A stretch of 64,000 nucleotides of DNA from Synanceia verrucosa (lineage: Eukaryota > Chordata > Actinopteri > Perciformes > Synanceiidae): positions 7,712,001 to 7,776,000 of the forward strand of contig CM056561.1 of assembly GCA_029721515.1 (NCBI GenBank). The letters are read 5' to 3'. Position numbers and translations under genes: made by a program. How positions within the stretch are numbered: the first letter of the stretch is position 1; each line of letters opens with the position of its first letter. The notes under the pieces were generated by a model. That model ran no database searches. It was not told the origin of the DNA and worked only from the letters and a program-made list of their open reading frames with translations. Below, one piece after another: positions 34,450 to 47,800 of this stretch.

Positions 34450-36930
34450 TGACTGTTCCTTCTCTTCGGTGATACATTTCGTCTGTGTACGCATCATATT
34501 TTTTTTACACAGCTCTCCCCTGTAATAAATGATGTTGCGGTATTTCTATTGCCGTGCATTGACCTGCATTTCACATGATAAGGCCTGTTTGTGATTTGTC
34601 TCATTTTACATTGACCATAATCACACTATTTGGCTTTCACTCTAATGTGACCCACTGTCTTATGGAGCACATTCAGGTTACCCTGCAGTGAAGTACTGAT
34701 AAAGAATTTAGTAACTTTGGCCTTTTGGAGGTTGTAGCACCTTACACATATTTAATAAACATTCCATTCTTCATTTTCTGAAGTTGTAGTCTGGCTCAAG
34801 GACAGAAATCAATGTAAGCTCACTGTGTACATTTTCATTTAGTTTTTTGAACAGTCTCCATTCTCTGCCTCAGAACAGATAATCAGATTCACTGCAGTCA
34901 TGGCCTGTGCTGCGTCAGTGCACAGGGCAATTTGCCTTGACCGCCTACTCCAGCATAAAGGACTATAGACCGTTCACTCACAATTGTGGCTTTTGTCTTG
35001 GGCTGCTGCCATGCCAACACAACTGAGCCCTGCCAGCTCAGCCCTCTAAGATGCCTTGTGAGAGCAACATTTTGGGAACTGTCACTTTAAAGCCCTTTAA
35101 TGAGCATCGTAGACTCAAGGTTTACGTCCATGCACCTAAATAAATGTTGTATGACATGGTCACCGATTAGATGAGGACATGCGACTTCTTTGTGTGACCC
35201 TCGAGTGGGAGTTGGGTTATTGCTTGAATTGACTTAATTTCCCTGAAGAGGACAAGATATTAGTTGGAGGATTGATCTCTCTATTTTATGTTGTACTCTA
35301 TCAAGGGAGCGTTGATAAATGACTGTCACAGCAGGCTTTTGCCATTAGTTCGAATAGTGCAAGAGACAAAGACACGTAAATCTGGATGTTAATGACAAGC
35401 AGCTGTTTTCTTCTGAGGTGATGATTACGTTGCTGTGTCTTTCTGATCGATATTCAAAGGTGTAACACCCCAAGTAGCTTGTGCAAACATGGATAATGAC
35501 ATCCAACAAGCTGAACTGAAAAAGTGTTACAGTTGGTTACTGAAGGTAGTTAGGGAAATGAGATTACAGACTCAGCCTGGGCTAATTATCTTGTCACTGA
35601 CACACCTTAAATTGCTAACTCATGTTTTTGCAGACAAACAGTAGAGCTCACATCTGGATTAACCTGATCTGCAACACTGAGAGAGACATCTGTTTTAATG
35701 ACGGTGATGTTTATACATCATTATGTATGTTTTGTAAATTAGTATTAGGATCACATGCTCCAGCTTGTTTCCTCTGTAGCTGAAATGCAGTGTGTGTACA
35801 TTTTTTCTCAGTGACATATATTTGTTCAGAAGTTATCACATAAAATTTAATGGCTATCATTTGTTCTGCTTAATCCGTGAAAGGTTGTAAAATAGGGTTT
35901 TCCATTTTTATATTCATATACATACCTTCTATTTGGACACTGAACCTTCTGTTATTTCCTGCATTCAAATTAGAAAGTAATAGCCTGTAGATGATTCACT
36001 CATCTTGCAGACAAGGTTTTGTTTTATCAGTGTCAAACTCTTTCAACACTTTAACACCTGTAAATGCACATACGACATACTGTTCAAGGCTAATTACCAA
36101 AAAATGAGCAAACAACTCTGCATCAGTATGAAATATTAAGAACATTTCTTCCCTTTGCAATCAACATGTGCAATGCAAAATGTCATACTATAGAAAAAGC
36201 ATGCAGGGAATACAGAAAGGAAACCACAGAACATGTCCTCTCCTTTGAGGTGCAGACTTCCATTTAGAGAAAAGTGCGTACGTATCTCTACCTCTTCAGA
36301 TTCCATTTGAGGATCCCCAGCTGAACATCTCACCGTGTTATTGCCATTTTCTCAATGCATGGAGCTTTCAAGAAAAGAGCTGCTGTCAAGTGCAATGCCA
36401 CTTTGTTTCTGCTCTGGGATATCTAGAAATGAAAACAAAAGATGTCAAAGTGGAAGAATTACCAATTCAACATGAAGAAGAGTCATTGTTATACACCATA
36501 TCATTGAGTGACAAAATGACAGACAATGATATTTATCTAACTTTTGTTGGATTGTGTTAATATACCTTCTAACAAATATTTCATACACTTTTAAATGATC
36601 AAATAAGCCTGTGTCTAAAACAGTGTGTGTGTGCATATTCCCCACTGTATGACTTACGCAAACACAATGTGGGAGTCATTGTAGCAGCTTATCCTTTGCA
36701 GAATGAGCAGCTCTTTTCAGCTGTAGCACTGCATTGCTCCAAGCAGATCTGCTTACCAGTCATGGCAGTAGGACCATCTAGTGGCTGAGTTGTGTAATGA
36801 TGAAGAGAATGGCTGGCAGGCTGTCACTGCTTGAAAAATATCCCAGGGGAACATGAGGGCCATGTACTACAGGAAATCAGCAGCACTCCTCAGACAGTGC
36901 AATGCTGGTCTTCATCAGACAGAGCAATGC
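34450..36930. other. intergenic DNA without supported genes
   Basis: Nothing beyond short random ORFs. I see no recognised repeat. Confidence 0.4.
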
Positions 36931-36937
36931 AGCACCT

Positions 36938-36979
36938 GCATTGCTGCATCTGCTGCTCACACAGCAGATGCAGCAATGC
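36938..36979. repeat. perfect 18-bp inverted repeat (short hairpin)
   Basis: GCATTGCTGCATCTGCTG is followed by the 6-base loop CTCACA and then CAGCAGATGCAGCAATGC, a perfect complement. Related GCAATGC words lie just upstream at 36900-36930. The stem is shorter than a typical pre-miRNA, so a small-RNA role is unproven. Confidence 0.8.
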
Positions 36980-36999
36980 CTGATTCCAGCTGAGATGAG

Positions 37000-39900
37000 A
37001 ATGACTTGTTTCTCCAGGGCCCATTTCAAAGGCATATGTTTCGTGGTCATATGTTAAAACAGAACAAATTCTTCAAAAACATAAATTTTATTTACATAGC
37101 TGTGTGGGCCGATGAGTGTTTTCGTGCCTGTGTGAAAGCTTACCCAGGCCTATAGTGGAGCATGGAGCCGGGTCACAGACTTAGGAGATTTAGGGATGAT
37201 AGTAACAGTAGTACAGTACAGTATTAATCTGAGTAAAGTTTTTGCATATATGCTGATTGGCCTCTTGCAAATTAGGACCACAGGAGGGCACTTAGGAACG
37301 ACATATTTTTTCACATAACCTTTTTATATCTAGGTGTCTAACTCTGCTTGCAACCCTTCTTTGAGTAAAATCTGTCCATGAGTTGATAACTGTGTAAATT
37401 AAACTTTCAAACACAATAAATATAGTATGTATTACTTTTACTGAAGCATGAACATGACGCAACTTTCTAAATTGAGTCTTTCTCTGTTTGAAAGGCACAG
37501 AGACAACACTGTAGTAATGATGTTATCATGGAGCAAACCCAGGAGCGCCTTCATGGAAAGTTAATAATGGAGAAACTCCTAATTTATGAGGGTGGTAATT
37601 TTACTTACTTATTTGTGATGTTGTCACATACACATACATGCTTTGTTTTAGTTAAGTCGCTGTGAAGGACACATTGGTAGGCACTCTGGGTCCTTGGTAA
37701 ACCATGATACACAGGAAGTAGAGTCTGTTTACAGATTGAATTTTCTCAAATTATGGACAACTCTGGACTCAAATGAGAATAGTAATAGTGTAGCCCAACA
37801 TCTGTTATTTGAGAAATGTTCAAGTTTGTGTCATTTACTGCAAAATAGATATCGTCAAATCCAATATTGTCAGAAATACTCCAAATGACTCCAAATTTTA
37901 TCCCAGAAATAAGGTCCAATTTCTCCTATCTATGTACTGTATTACTAGTCTGATATATGAAAATCCCCTGTCTGTATGTTTGTTAAAGGTACTTTATGAG
38001 CTATTTTTCTTTTTGAGTCATGACTTTTAATCAAAGGTGCTGGACCACACAATGATTGGTTCATAAACACTCAGAAGACTTTTGTTTCATTTAATGATTT
38101 ATTGACATTTACTTTTTTCCCACCATGGTTTCTTTTGATACCAATAGTATTCAGCATAAAGTTTCTTTTTCATTTAAATTACATTTATAATGTTTTACTC
38201 ACATACACATGTATTGTTTAATTTTCTTATTGCAATAAACAAGAGTAGCCAGAATGAGTCAGGTATTGCTACAATTCGCCATACAAACGCTTTGTCCCCT
38301 CTGACAATAAAATTCAAAAATAACTTTATTGGCAAGACAAAATTACACCATAGCCTCACTGTCTGTCTTTCTCTCTGTCCATCTCTCTCACTCTCTGAGA
38401 GGCTGAGGGCAGAATAAGGCTAAGGCTATTAGCCTAAACACAGCTAACATGAAATACCTGCCCAGAAAATAGGAATCTAACATTTTTCCCATATGTGACT
38501 AATGAGGGTGAATTAGTGGGAACTACCACAGTATGAACACATCTGTGTTACTGCTACTTGGCAGGGACAAGGTGACTACTCTACATTGATTTGGTTGGGT
38601 CACTGATCAAGAATCCTGGAATCCTGGGTGATTGATCCATCTTCCCGAACCCGAAACATACAGGTTTTTGTCTCTATTATTGTTTTAGGCAACTTTATAG
38701 CTCCAGGTTGCCTTTGCCTCTGATTGGTGGGAAGAAGGGAGAGTGCCAGGTCCCAACACACACTAGAACACATATGGTACACACACCAACAGGAAGGAGA
38801 GCACGGATCCAGGAATAGTATTTCACTCACAAAATGACCTCTGCAAAAAGGATTTTGTTCAGCAACAAAAAAAAGAGCACAACGGTGGGAGCTGACACCA
38901 AACCAGCTTCTTCTTTAAGTAATGGCATTGATCATGTTCCTCTGGATTTTCACTTAAACACATTTCTCACACACACACACACAGAAAAATAATGCAACAA
39001 TAAGTCCAACTAAAAAAATAAGCCTGTTGAACAATTCTAACTTTAATTCCTTGATACCTGGTGTTGTACCCTGATCCCCAAGCAGAGATTACCATCGTAA
39101 AAAGGCCCTTTAATATGAAGGGTCGGTCCCTAAGCCCAGCTAAACTTCCCTCGCTCTCTCTCTGTCTCTCTCTCTCTCTGTCCCTCGCACAATACTTACG
39201 AGGGCTTGTAGTCCTAATGGAAGAACAGAAAAGTCTGTTTACACATGACTCCAGAAAACATGTCACAACATGTCACAATGATAACAAGTCACTCTGATAA
39301 AAATTGCTCATTGCATTGCAATATTCAGACAAAGGTAAGACATTAGAGCTCATTGCTTGTCAATGAAAGGGCACAGTGTACATCTCGTTCAGAAAAGGGT
39401 GAAAGTTGTCAAGCTGTCCAGCAGCATAGGTCTGCTGCTGCTTAACTAGCTTCTGTGGCTCCCGCCAAGTCGGATGGTCTGCTTGCATGTCAGTCTGAGT
39501 CAGCACTAATTCTTTTCCCTTCATGGACGCTGCTATTACCATTTCCTACCTACAAAAATATTTTTATTATGTTTCCTATTTTGTTCATTTTTATCAGTGA
39601 TATAAATGCAAACCAACAGTCCAAACCAAACAAAACAAAGTGCTCACCAGTCTTTGTAAAAGAAAACAAATCATGGTGCATTTCATGGCTTTCAGTTGTA
39701 AGATGGGAAGTATCAGTAGATGCCTTGAGCTGGCCGTCTCGGCATCCTGCCCCTGGGCAGCCTCGCTGGGTTTCTGGCTCGGTTGTCACTCTAGTTAAAG
39801 ATCATTTCTCCAAAGGATGCATTTGGCTTTCATTTTCCTCTCTTTAATTTGTTCCCTTTGAGCATTATGGTTGCCAGTGTTGATGTGCCCTCTGCTATAG

Positions 39901-40340
39901 ACACAAATGAACCTTTAGGAAGTGGGGGAGGTGAGGAGGAGGTACCAATAGAAGAGTTTAAGCCAGTGATGCAGAAGCCTGACCTTGTGTGATGTTATTG
40001 TGAGGCTGCATTCAGAAACAACATCCAATGCATCTGTGCAGTGTTGCACTTAAGTCATACTTGTTCACCCGTCAGCCTGTGAATAAAGACCAGGGAGATA
40101 TCAATAACTTTGTTTTTGATGGCTTTATGTATAAGCTCATAGCCTATAAGTCTTGCCACATGAACTGTGCTCAATTCAATATTTCCCATTACTATAAGTA
40201 AAAGAACAGATTATTGCCATTAATCACAATCTAACCTAAAGATGGAGAGTGTGCATCAATACAGCAGTACAGTACGTGTGACCTCCGCTGTTTCTCCCAT
40301 GTTCTTTCCCCTTTAGTGAGGCCTTCTCTGACTGATATGG
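37000..40340. other. intergenic DNA downstream of znf385a
   Basis: No supported gene. It contains a (CT)n-like tract at 39151-39180 and otherwise AT-rich sequence. It may include part of the znf385a 3' UTR at its right end, but I could not place a polyadenylation signal confidently. Confidence 0.4.
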
Positions 40341-41202
40341 AGGTTGGCAGATGTGCCCTGTGGTGCAGGCTATTTTAAAACACAGATTTGTTTGGGCTTG
40401 AGTGTGTCTGCATGTTGCCTGGGGTCAATCCATCCACTGACCCGTGCCAGCCCTCCTCTCACCTCACCGTCTCAGGAAATGACAGAGAAGTGCAATCCCC
40501 CACAGTCATTTTTCTGCTCTCTTAACCCCCAACCATCAGACATATTCAGATGCGACTACCACCTGCCTGTCAGCCCAAGTCATGTTGCATCTAGCGATTA
40601 CCTAGTGTCACAAACTGAAGAGTTGTTGACCTCCGGCGCAGAAGGGGACATGTACAGTACCGTGGAGGCCACCACAGCTACATGTGGCACATACAGCAAA
40701 GACCGATTTAAGCAGCTACCCTACTGACATAACATTAATGTCTTGGTTTTTGAGGTGCATCGGATGAGAAGAACACGTTGAGCCGTGATGACAGGAGAAA
40801 CCAACCTGACCCAGAATATTTATGTAACACTACGTGTGATTTAATGCTTCTAGAAAGGTGTGCATGTGTGTCTTCTGTAGCTATCAAGGCGGCCATTGCC
40901 ACAGTGCAAGAGAAAGGGACCAGGGGAGGTGAGAGATGTTCAAGGGAGTTCAATGCGAAATGATGATCTCTCCTCTGCTCATTCCATCTGTGGATCACTC
41001 AGAAGTCTTTGAAACAAAGGGAGACTTTCAGGTAAAGGGAAGCAAAACATATACTCCTTTTTGCTGCTCCATTCCCTTGCATTTCTCTCAGCTCAATATT
41101 AAATGGTTGGATTTTTTCCCCCTATCAATTGCTGTTTGTTGATCTTCACAGTGTGCTTTTGGAGTGGCTGTTCCTGACTGGCCGAAGTCAGTGGGTGATG
41201 TG

Positions 41203-44200
41203 TCAGTAGGGGGAGAAGAGGATTGGCCCATGGGTGGTGCGGATGGGCCCAGGGGCGGGTCTCAGGATGGTGTGGCTAAGAGGTGGGCCTTGCAGTAGGT
41301 GGTGGTGCGGGTGGTGCGCAGGAGCTGCTGCACGGAGAGCCATCTGGTTCGAGGAAGCTGCGGCGGCCATTGCTGCAGCAACAGCCAAGGGGTTGGGCAA
41401 GAGCCCCGCACCCAAAGCTTTGGTGAGATCCTTGGAGAAGGTCAAAGATGACTGCAAAGCAAAGAGAGGAGGCGCAACACAAGAGACAGAGAAGAGGGAG
41501 AAAGAAAGGGATAAAAAGATTAGTTCCAGAAGGTCAACACATGGAGGGAAACAGACATGGGCCTTCCTCTCCAGACTGATCCATGATAATGGAGGTTACA
41601 GTTCTATTGGGTTAAAAAGTTCAGAAGAAGCACAGAGCCAAAAACAAAACTACTGGCAGCCTTTGTAGGGATCAAATAAACACGCTCCAACCACTCCAAG
41701 GCCTTTACATCTCATGTCCTTGATTATCACTGTTTATCTGATCTGTGGATTTCAGGTTTGCCGACTGTGTCACAGGAGGAGTCAGAATTCAACAGTGAAA
41801 CTTGAAAGGTTACCGTTAGATCAGCTCCCCTGTGCTTCTTGTGTCGGCTGAGGAGGGGGTTAGGCTTGCCCGCCATGCCATCCCGGTGCCTTCGACTTGA
41901 TATGTGCTGAAGGAGAGGAACACATCCTATTTTCACTCTCCATAAATGGAAATATTTACCACAGAAAACTGTCAAAAATGTACATAAACATATGTCTTAG
42001 ACTCTATATATATAGTATGTCCTGGATTATTTTTGAAGAAAATTAAGATTTTACAATAGAATATGCTCCAACGAAAAAAATATTCACCCATAATTCAGTT
42101 CAGTTCAATTATGGCAATTACAAATGCTGTCACAAAATGATTGTTAAATGAAAAAGACTTCTAGTTATATTGTGTGTAAAACATCTTACTATTTGTCAAC
42201 TATCAAATCAAATTTGATATCAGTGGATGAAAACACATACAGAATTTCTCTCTCTTACCTGTTTGAGTTGCAGTTCAGAGTTGACCCGCACATTGCAGAT
42301 CTCACAGTGGAAGGTTCTTTCCTGAGTGTTGGGGTCCACTGGCCCCCCTCCCTGCTCTCCAATGGGCTTGGGGCCCAGGCGAGGATACGCCTTAATAGGG
42401 CCCAGCCCGCTCCGTGCCTCCAAGATAGTTTTGTGTTTGGTACCTGCAGGCAGGCAGACACACACAAGCAAAAAAACCAGTTCAGCAATGCCATTAGCCA
42501 AGATGAAATTACATATTTCCACACTAATAGAATAGAATGGAAAGACACAGTGGACATGCATCACTATTTATAGCACACTGTATGGGTCAAATTAGTCTGG
42601 ACAGCATTTCACTATAACTCATAACACTGATGCAGAAACAGTGACAGTGACAAATATGGGCATGAAAGAGAAGAAAAGTGACTTGGCTCCAATAATGGAC
42701 CACATATGCACAATACACAGAGCATGTAGCTGTATAAAGTTGTAGTGGTGCGTTTTCACCACTAGAGGGCTGCAGTGAAACAGCTGTGCAGCAGAGAGAT
42801 GAACTCAAAGCCCTCTCTAACCTTAATATTACATTAACCGTTAGTTGTGTTTGATCAGCGGAGTGGGTGAGACACGATCATCCTGTGCAGTGTGCTCTGT
42901 AGTGAATTATATTACCACATGTGCCAACATCAGTAACAGACCACTGAACCCTCGAGCAATCAATATTTTCAACTTTAAATGTCAAAGTTTTAAAATTTAA
43001 GGCCGAGGTTTTATGAGAAGCAGGTTTGTCTGGTCTCAGGGTGAATTTGCAGTCATTTGCTCCGCTGACACCTTTACTTTTTACTGCTTCACAAAATATT
43101 TACACAATTAAACCAACCTATTTTAACAAACCGTATAAAAGCTGCAGCTCCGGATTCTGAATGAGATTTGTGCTGTACAACACGTCATTAATACTACTGA
43201 GTAATCAAAAAGGGGCCTGTCCCATTACATATGGGCATGTTAGACACAACACAATTATATTGAGAGCATAGCAGATGTGTTTCTTAGCAATGCTAAGCTA
43301 TACATAGCTATATGTGATCTCAGACCTCTTAGTAATGGTCTGATCCCCTGAGTCTGTCCAACGCCCTGCAATTAATCCAACCATGTTTCCAGCCAAAATG
43401 AAAACTCCAGCAGTTCAAATAAGATATTCTGTCAGATCCTGTCAATAAATGACCTCCACCTGCTGAAAAATTAATCTACAAGCCATTCCAAACTGTGGCG
43501 ATGCATGATTTATACTTTTACATGAAGCATTTCTATATGCAGTGTTTTCTTAATTTGAACAATTCCTACTCTGGGGGTGGGAGTTGAATTTACAAAGGAG
43601 ATGGCTCACAGAGTGTTGCTCTTGCACATTACGTTCACTGTCAAGTGGTCTGCAAAGCAGCACACAAAAGTGTGCCAAAATAGTTTCTCATTAAACAATC
43701 ACACATTTTGTTCTTGGCTGAAAAAAATTAGTCATTGACTCATATTCTAAAGCATCCCACTGTCTTTGGCTCTGACTTTGAGTCACTCTCTGAAATCCCT
43801 TTGAATAGAGTTAAAGTTACAGAAGAGAGAGAAATGGTCGGGTGGGGACATGGAGGCTTTGGGCTCCACTGGGAAGGAAGGGGCTGGTGTGACGGATTTC
43901 GCTCATGGCCAGAAATGTGCTCTTGGGCTGTCTGTTTTCACCTTTTGTTCTATTTTGGTCTGACAATGGATGGCCCAGTGAGTTTTTTTGTCTTTGTAAA
44001 GTTGACTCATAGTGTAAACTAACACATTTCACAATAAACTGGAGAAATAACATGACATACAGTACATACAGTATCTTTCTTTCACTGTTTTTGTCTTTTC
44101 TGCTGTTCATTCCGCAGTATGCCACGCACGCTGCTCGTGTGTCTGCATGACATATGCTTTTATTTTTGAACTCCCCTAACATGCAGAGTATTGATTTTGA

Positions 44201-44772
44201 GAATGAGTGAGGGTGATTGTTTCCAGATTGTTTCCCCTGAACAGTTTCATCTTGCTGTCATTCAGGGGTGGAACCTTGGAGCCACGTGGAGATGACAGCA
44301 GGGTCATGTTTGGAAGCTGTAGTATACTGTGCATGACCTCTTTTTATACTTACATGTGAATGTACATATGCTAGTAGGCAAATTTAACATAAATTGCTGT
44401 GTAGTTAGACTGAACAATTAATCAGTGCAAGATAATGCATGAATTGCAAGAGCCTTCTGGAAGCTAATCTCACTGTAAAGGTGGCAGTGATTGTACTTTT
44501 ATTGATTAATACTCTATCCAACCTTAAGAGGTATTTGTTGGCTGCATTCGTGTCTGGCTGAGCTGGCTACACCAAACATTACTCAAGACAAATGGGATAC
44601 AGTTAGACAGTTGGGGTCAGTATTATCATAGTCTGTTGTGTGTTGTTCTGTAGTTTTTCCTCAAATGTAGGAGAGTACATAAAGAATGAAGAGTGGGGGT
44701 CAGCAGATACAAACTGTTTCCACAGCGACACTGTTACCTCAGGGGTATGTGGAGAAAGTGTCATGTGTGAAA

Positions 44773-44826
<54 letters not shown>

Positions 44827-47800
44827 ACACACACACACAGATGAAGCACCTTGACAGAGATCAGTGCTTGGTTACATAGGTGAAACCCATCAGTGTCAAA
44901 CAGATCAGTTACCTGCTGATCAGTGTTCTTCTGTGAGAGAAATTACTCTAATTTTGTGATATTTTATATTGCTGACTGATGCACACGATTGGTATAGTAA
45001 CAATAATTGCTCATTAAAATAATGACCATCCTTTGATTAATTATGTTCTAAAATAGTCAGCAAATGCACTAATCTGGTGCACTTGATGAGCATCAAATAT
45101 TACTTTGGTGGTAAATTGACCACTTTTTAGTTTTCCCTGAGCCCAATAATGTCTCTGTTTATCTATACTGTATCACATTAACAAACATTGCACATTCTGC
45201 AACTTGTTACATGAGGCTTTTTCCTTTGACACAGGATGTAACACATTTTGTTTCCAGCAACAACACCAACAACAACAAAAACAGCAGTGTGGTTTGAGTA
45301 AACACAGAAGGATCCAACCATTGCTGAAAATGAGGAGGGAGAAAGTTCCAGAAAGTCATATTTCAGCAACAGAAACTCCAGGAACATACCAGTTAATCCT
45401 GCATGGTTTGATTGCCAGCAAATTTCAGGAAAGTGCAGAAGCTCGATATCCATTTCAATATATCAGGGCTCAGATTGACTCACCTTTGTTGTGGGCCTCC
45501 AGCTGTGACAAGGAATTGACCGCCACCTTGCACAGTGAGCAGTACAGCAGCTTCTTGGCCTTGTCCTCCTCTGTCTCAGGAGTGGACGGGCTGGGGGCCG
45601 TGGAGCCGGCGGTTCCGGAGACATGGGGTCCAGTTCCAGGTTGCTCTGAGCTGGCACTGCCAGTACCACAGCCTGGGGAGGATGAGGAAGGAGGGACCGG
45701 TGGAGGAGTTGGGGTGGGCAGGAGGGGGCATACCATAGGCACGGGGGAGTCCATGGGTGGGGTTGGTGGGGTGGTAAGTGGGGGAAGGGGCCCTGGGGCC
45801 AGCAGGGCCCCGTTTAATTGTGAGAGAGGCATGGTCTCATCTACAAAAAGACAGAAATAGAATAACATCAAATGCAGTACGGAGAAAAAATACTGACCGA
45901 TTTTGTGGTTCAGAAAGTATGTAACTCAACCCATAAAGTGTTTTACAATTGACTTCATTATCTTTAAACTCAACAGAGAAGCAAAGTCCCCCTGACATAA
46001 ACTCCCTGCTAGGTTTAACCACATTTCTAACCACTCCCAGTTGAATGAGGACGGCCGCCCGCTCTGCTGTGTAGATCAGACAAACCAACATAAAACGCCT
46101 GCAGACGGAAGTGCTTTTTATTTCCCGTATAGGCTGTAATTGTTTGAAAGAGTTCCTTATAATTTTAGTTACATATAAAGTGGATCAGAGAGGACAACAT
46201 ATATATACCGTATATACACTATGTCCCATATGTGTCAAAGCATTGCCACAAGTTTAATATGTTTTTAGGCTTTTTGAAGTTTTCGAGCCAGTCTTTCACT
46301 GGTGTGGTTTCATCTTATTGAAATGTTTCCGACGAGAGAAATAGGAAACAGATACCGCAGCCTGTACATGTTTTGACTCCTTCCAACACACCTGTTGTTT
46401 TTGGCTGGATTTGAAGCAAAATAGCACTTACTTTGTCAAAGGGCAACAGCTGTATCATACAGTGAGCTCTCTTCTTGCTCTCTCTGCTTGATTTCATGAC
46501 GGGCCCTCTTTTTTCATCACAGAACATGTTTATACGTACATATCCAGACATATTTGTTTCTGGTCGGCCACTCCCATATGCAATGCCTTTGGTATTCACT
46601 AAGCAATGGGTGTTGGCTGAAAAAAGACCCCCTAAATTTGGGTGGGGTATTCACAACTCCCCCCCATCAAAAGGGACCAGCAGGCCCTTCTCTAAACTCC
46701 ACAGGATGTACTGTAGCGCCAAAGGCAGGCAATGGACAAGCCCCACTGGATTATGGTATTAAAGGGATAACACGGAGTATTTCTGGGAAGAAAACAAATA
46801 TTGACTTTAACTGCTCAATTTCCTTTTAAGGATTCCCACATGCTTTGTCATTTTGTCACATGGCAGAGTCCATAGGGGTCAAGATATATTTATGTTCCTG
46901 TCTCATCCTGTGAGTCTTATGTGACTATGTGATCATATGTGCAATGTATAGTCAATCTGAATACTCCACTGCGCCACGTCTGATGAAGATGCTATTGTGA
47001 GTGCTTTCCATTCCACTGCTATCCAAGATCAAAATTCTCTCTCTTTCCATATTAGAAGTTTCCAGCTACAAAGCTGCCGGCTGCATGGAAAGTTTGTCAA
47101 ACAGATGTTTTATTAAAAATAAATATGTCTTACTCTGACTCTAAATGACATTGAGGAGTATATAAACCAGGTGTGCAGTATGAGGGTAAGTGCTCTTTGG
47201 AGAGGTCGGTGACTCATAATGTGCTTTCTTTGCCACATTGCAGCCTGAGCTGGTTAAAGAGCTTGTGCCTACAAGTGCAGGAAGGCAAAATAATAGAGAC
47301 GCTCAAGTAGTTCACTCCAGTATTGTTGTTGAAATTCGCCCACACACCATTGCATACACACATGGGACTTTATTACTGTACAATGCAGGGAAATAAACCC
47401 AGAATCCACAGCATCCATAACATGTGGTTTGAGTTAAAATTTAGAGGGAGGAAAAGTGGTGGTTGGCCAAATAGTAATGAGGGATTTCATGATCCATGAT
47501 GGCCTGGAGGTCTGCCTTACCAAACCGCCACATCACAGTTAGTGTTTCACCTCATACCACAGTGACTGTCTCCTACACTCATCCCCATTTAGGACAAGTT
47601 CAGCCTGAGGCTAACCCCTCAGGGCCTCCACAGCCACAGTAATTCACTGTCTCAGCAGCCCAAAATTACAAATCTCACTGACTAAAATGAAAGATGCATA
47701 TTATATTTATTATCTCTGAACAGGAGATTCTTGCCTTCAGTATCCCACTGTAACAGTTTTAATCTGCAGAAACAGAATATGCAGTAAGTCTAATTAAACA

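Noticed and set aside
41234..41668. 144-residue plus ORF
   Set aside because: Antisense shadow of the last znf385a exon.
44603..44836. ORFs with repeated CV or TH residues
   Set aside because: Translation of the (CA)n microsatellite.
45204..45860. 218-residue plus ORF
   Set aside because: Antisense of the proline-rich znf385a exon 45484-45840, which has matching splice sites and homology on the minus strand.
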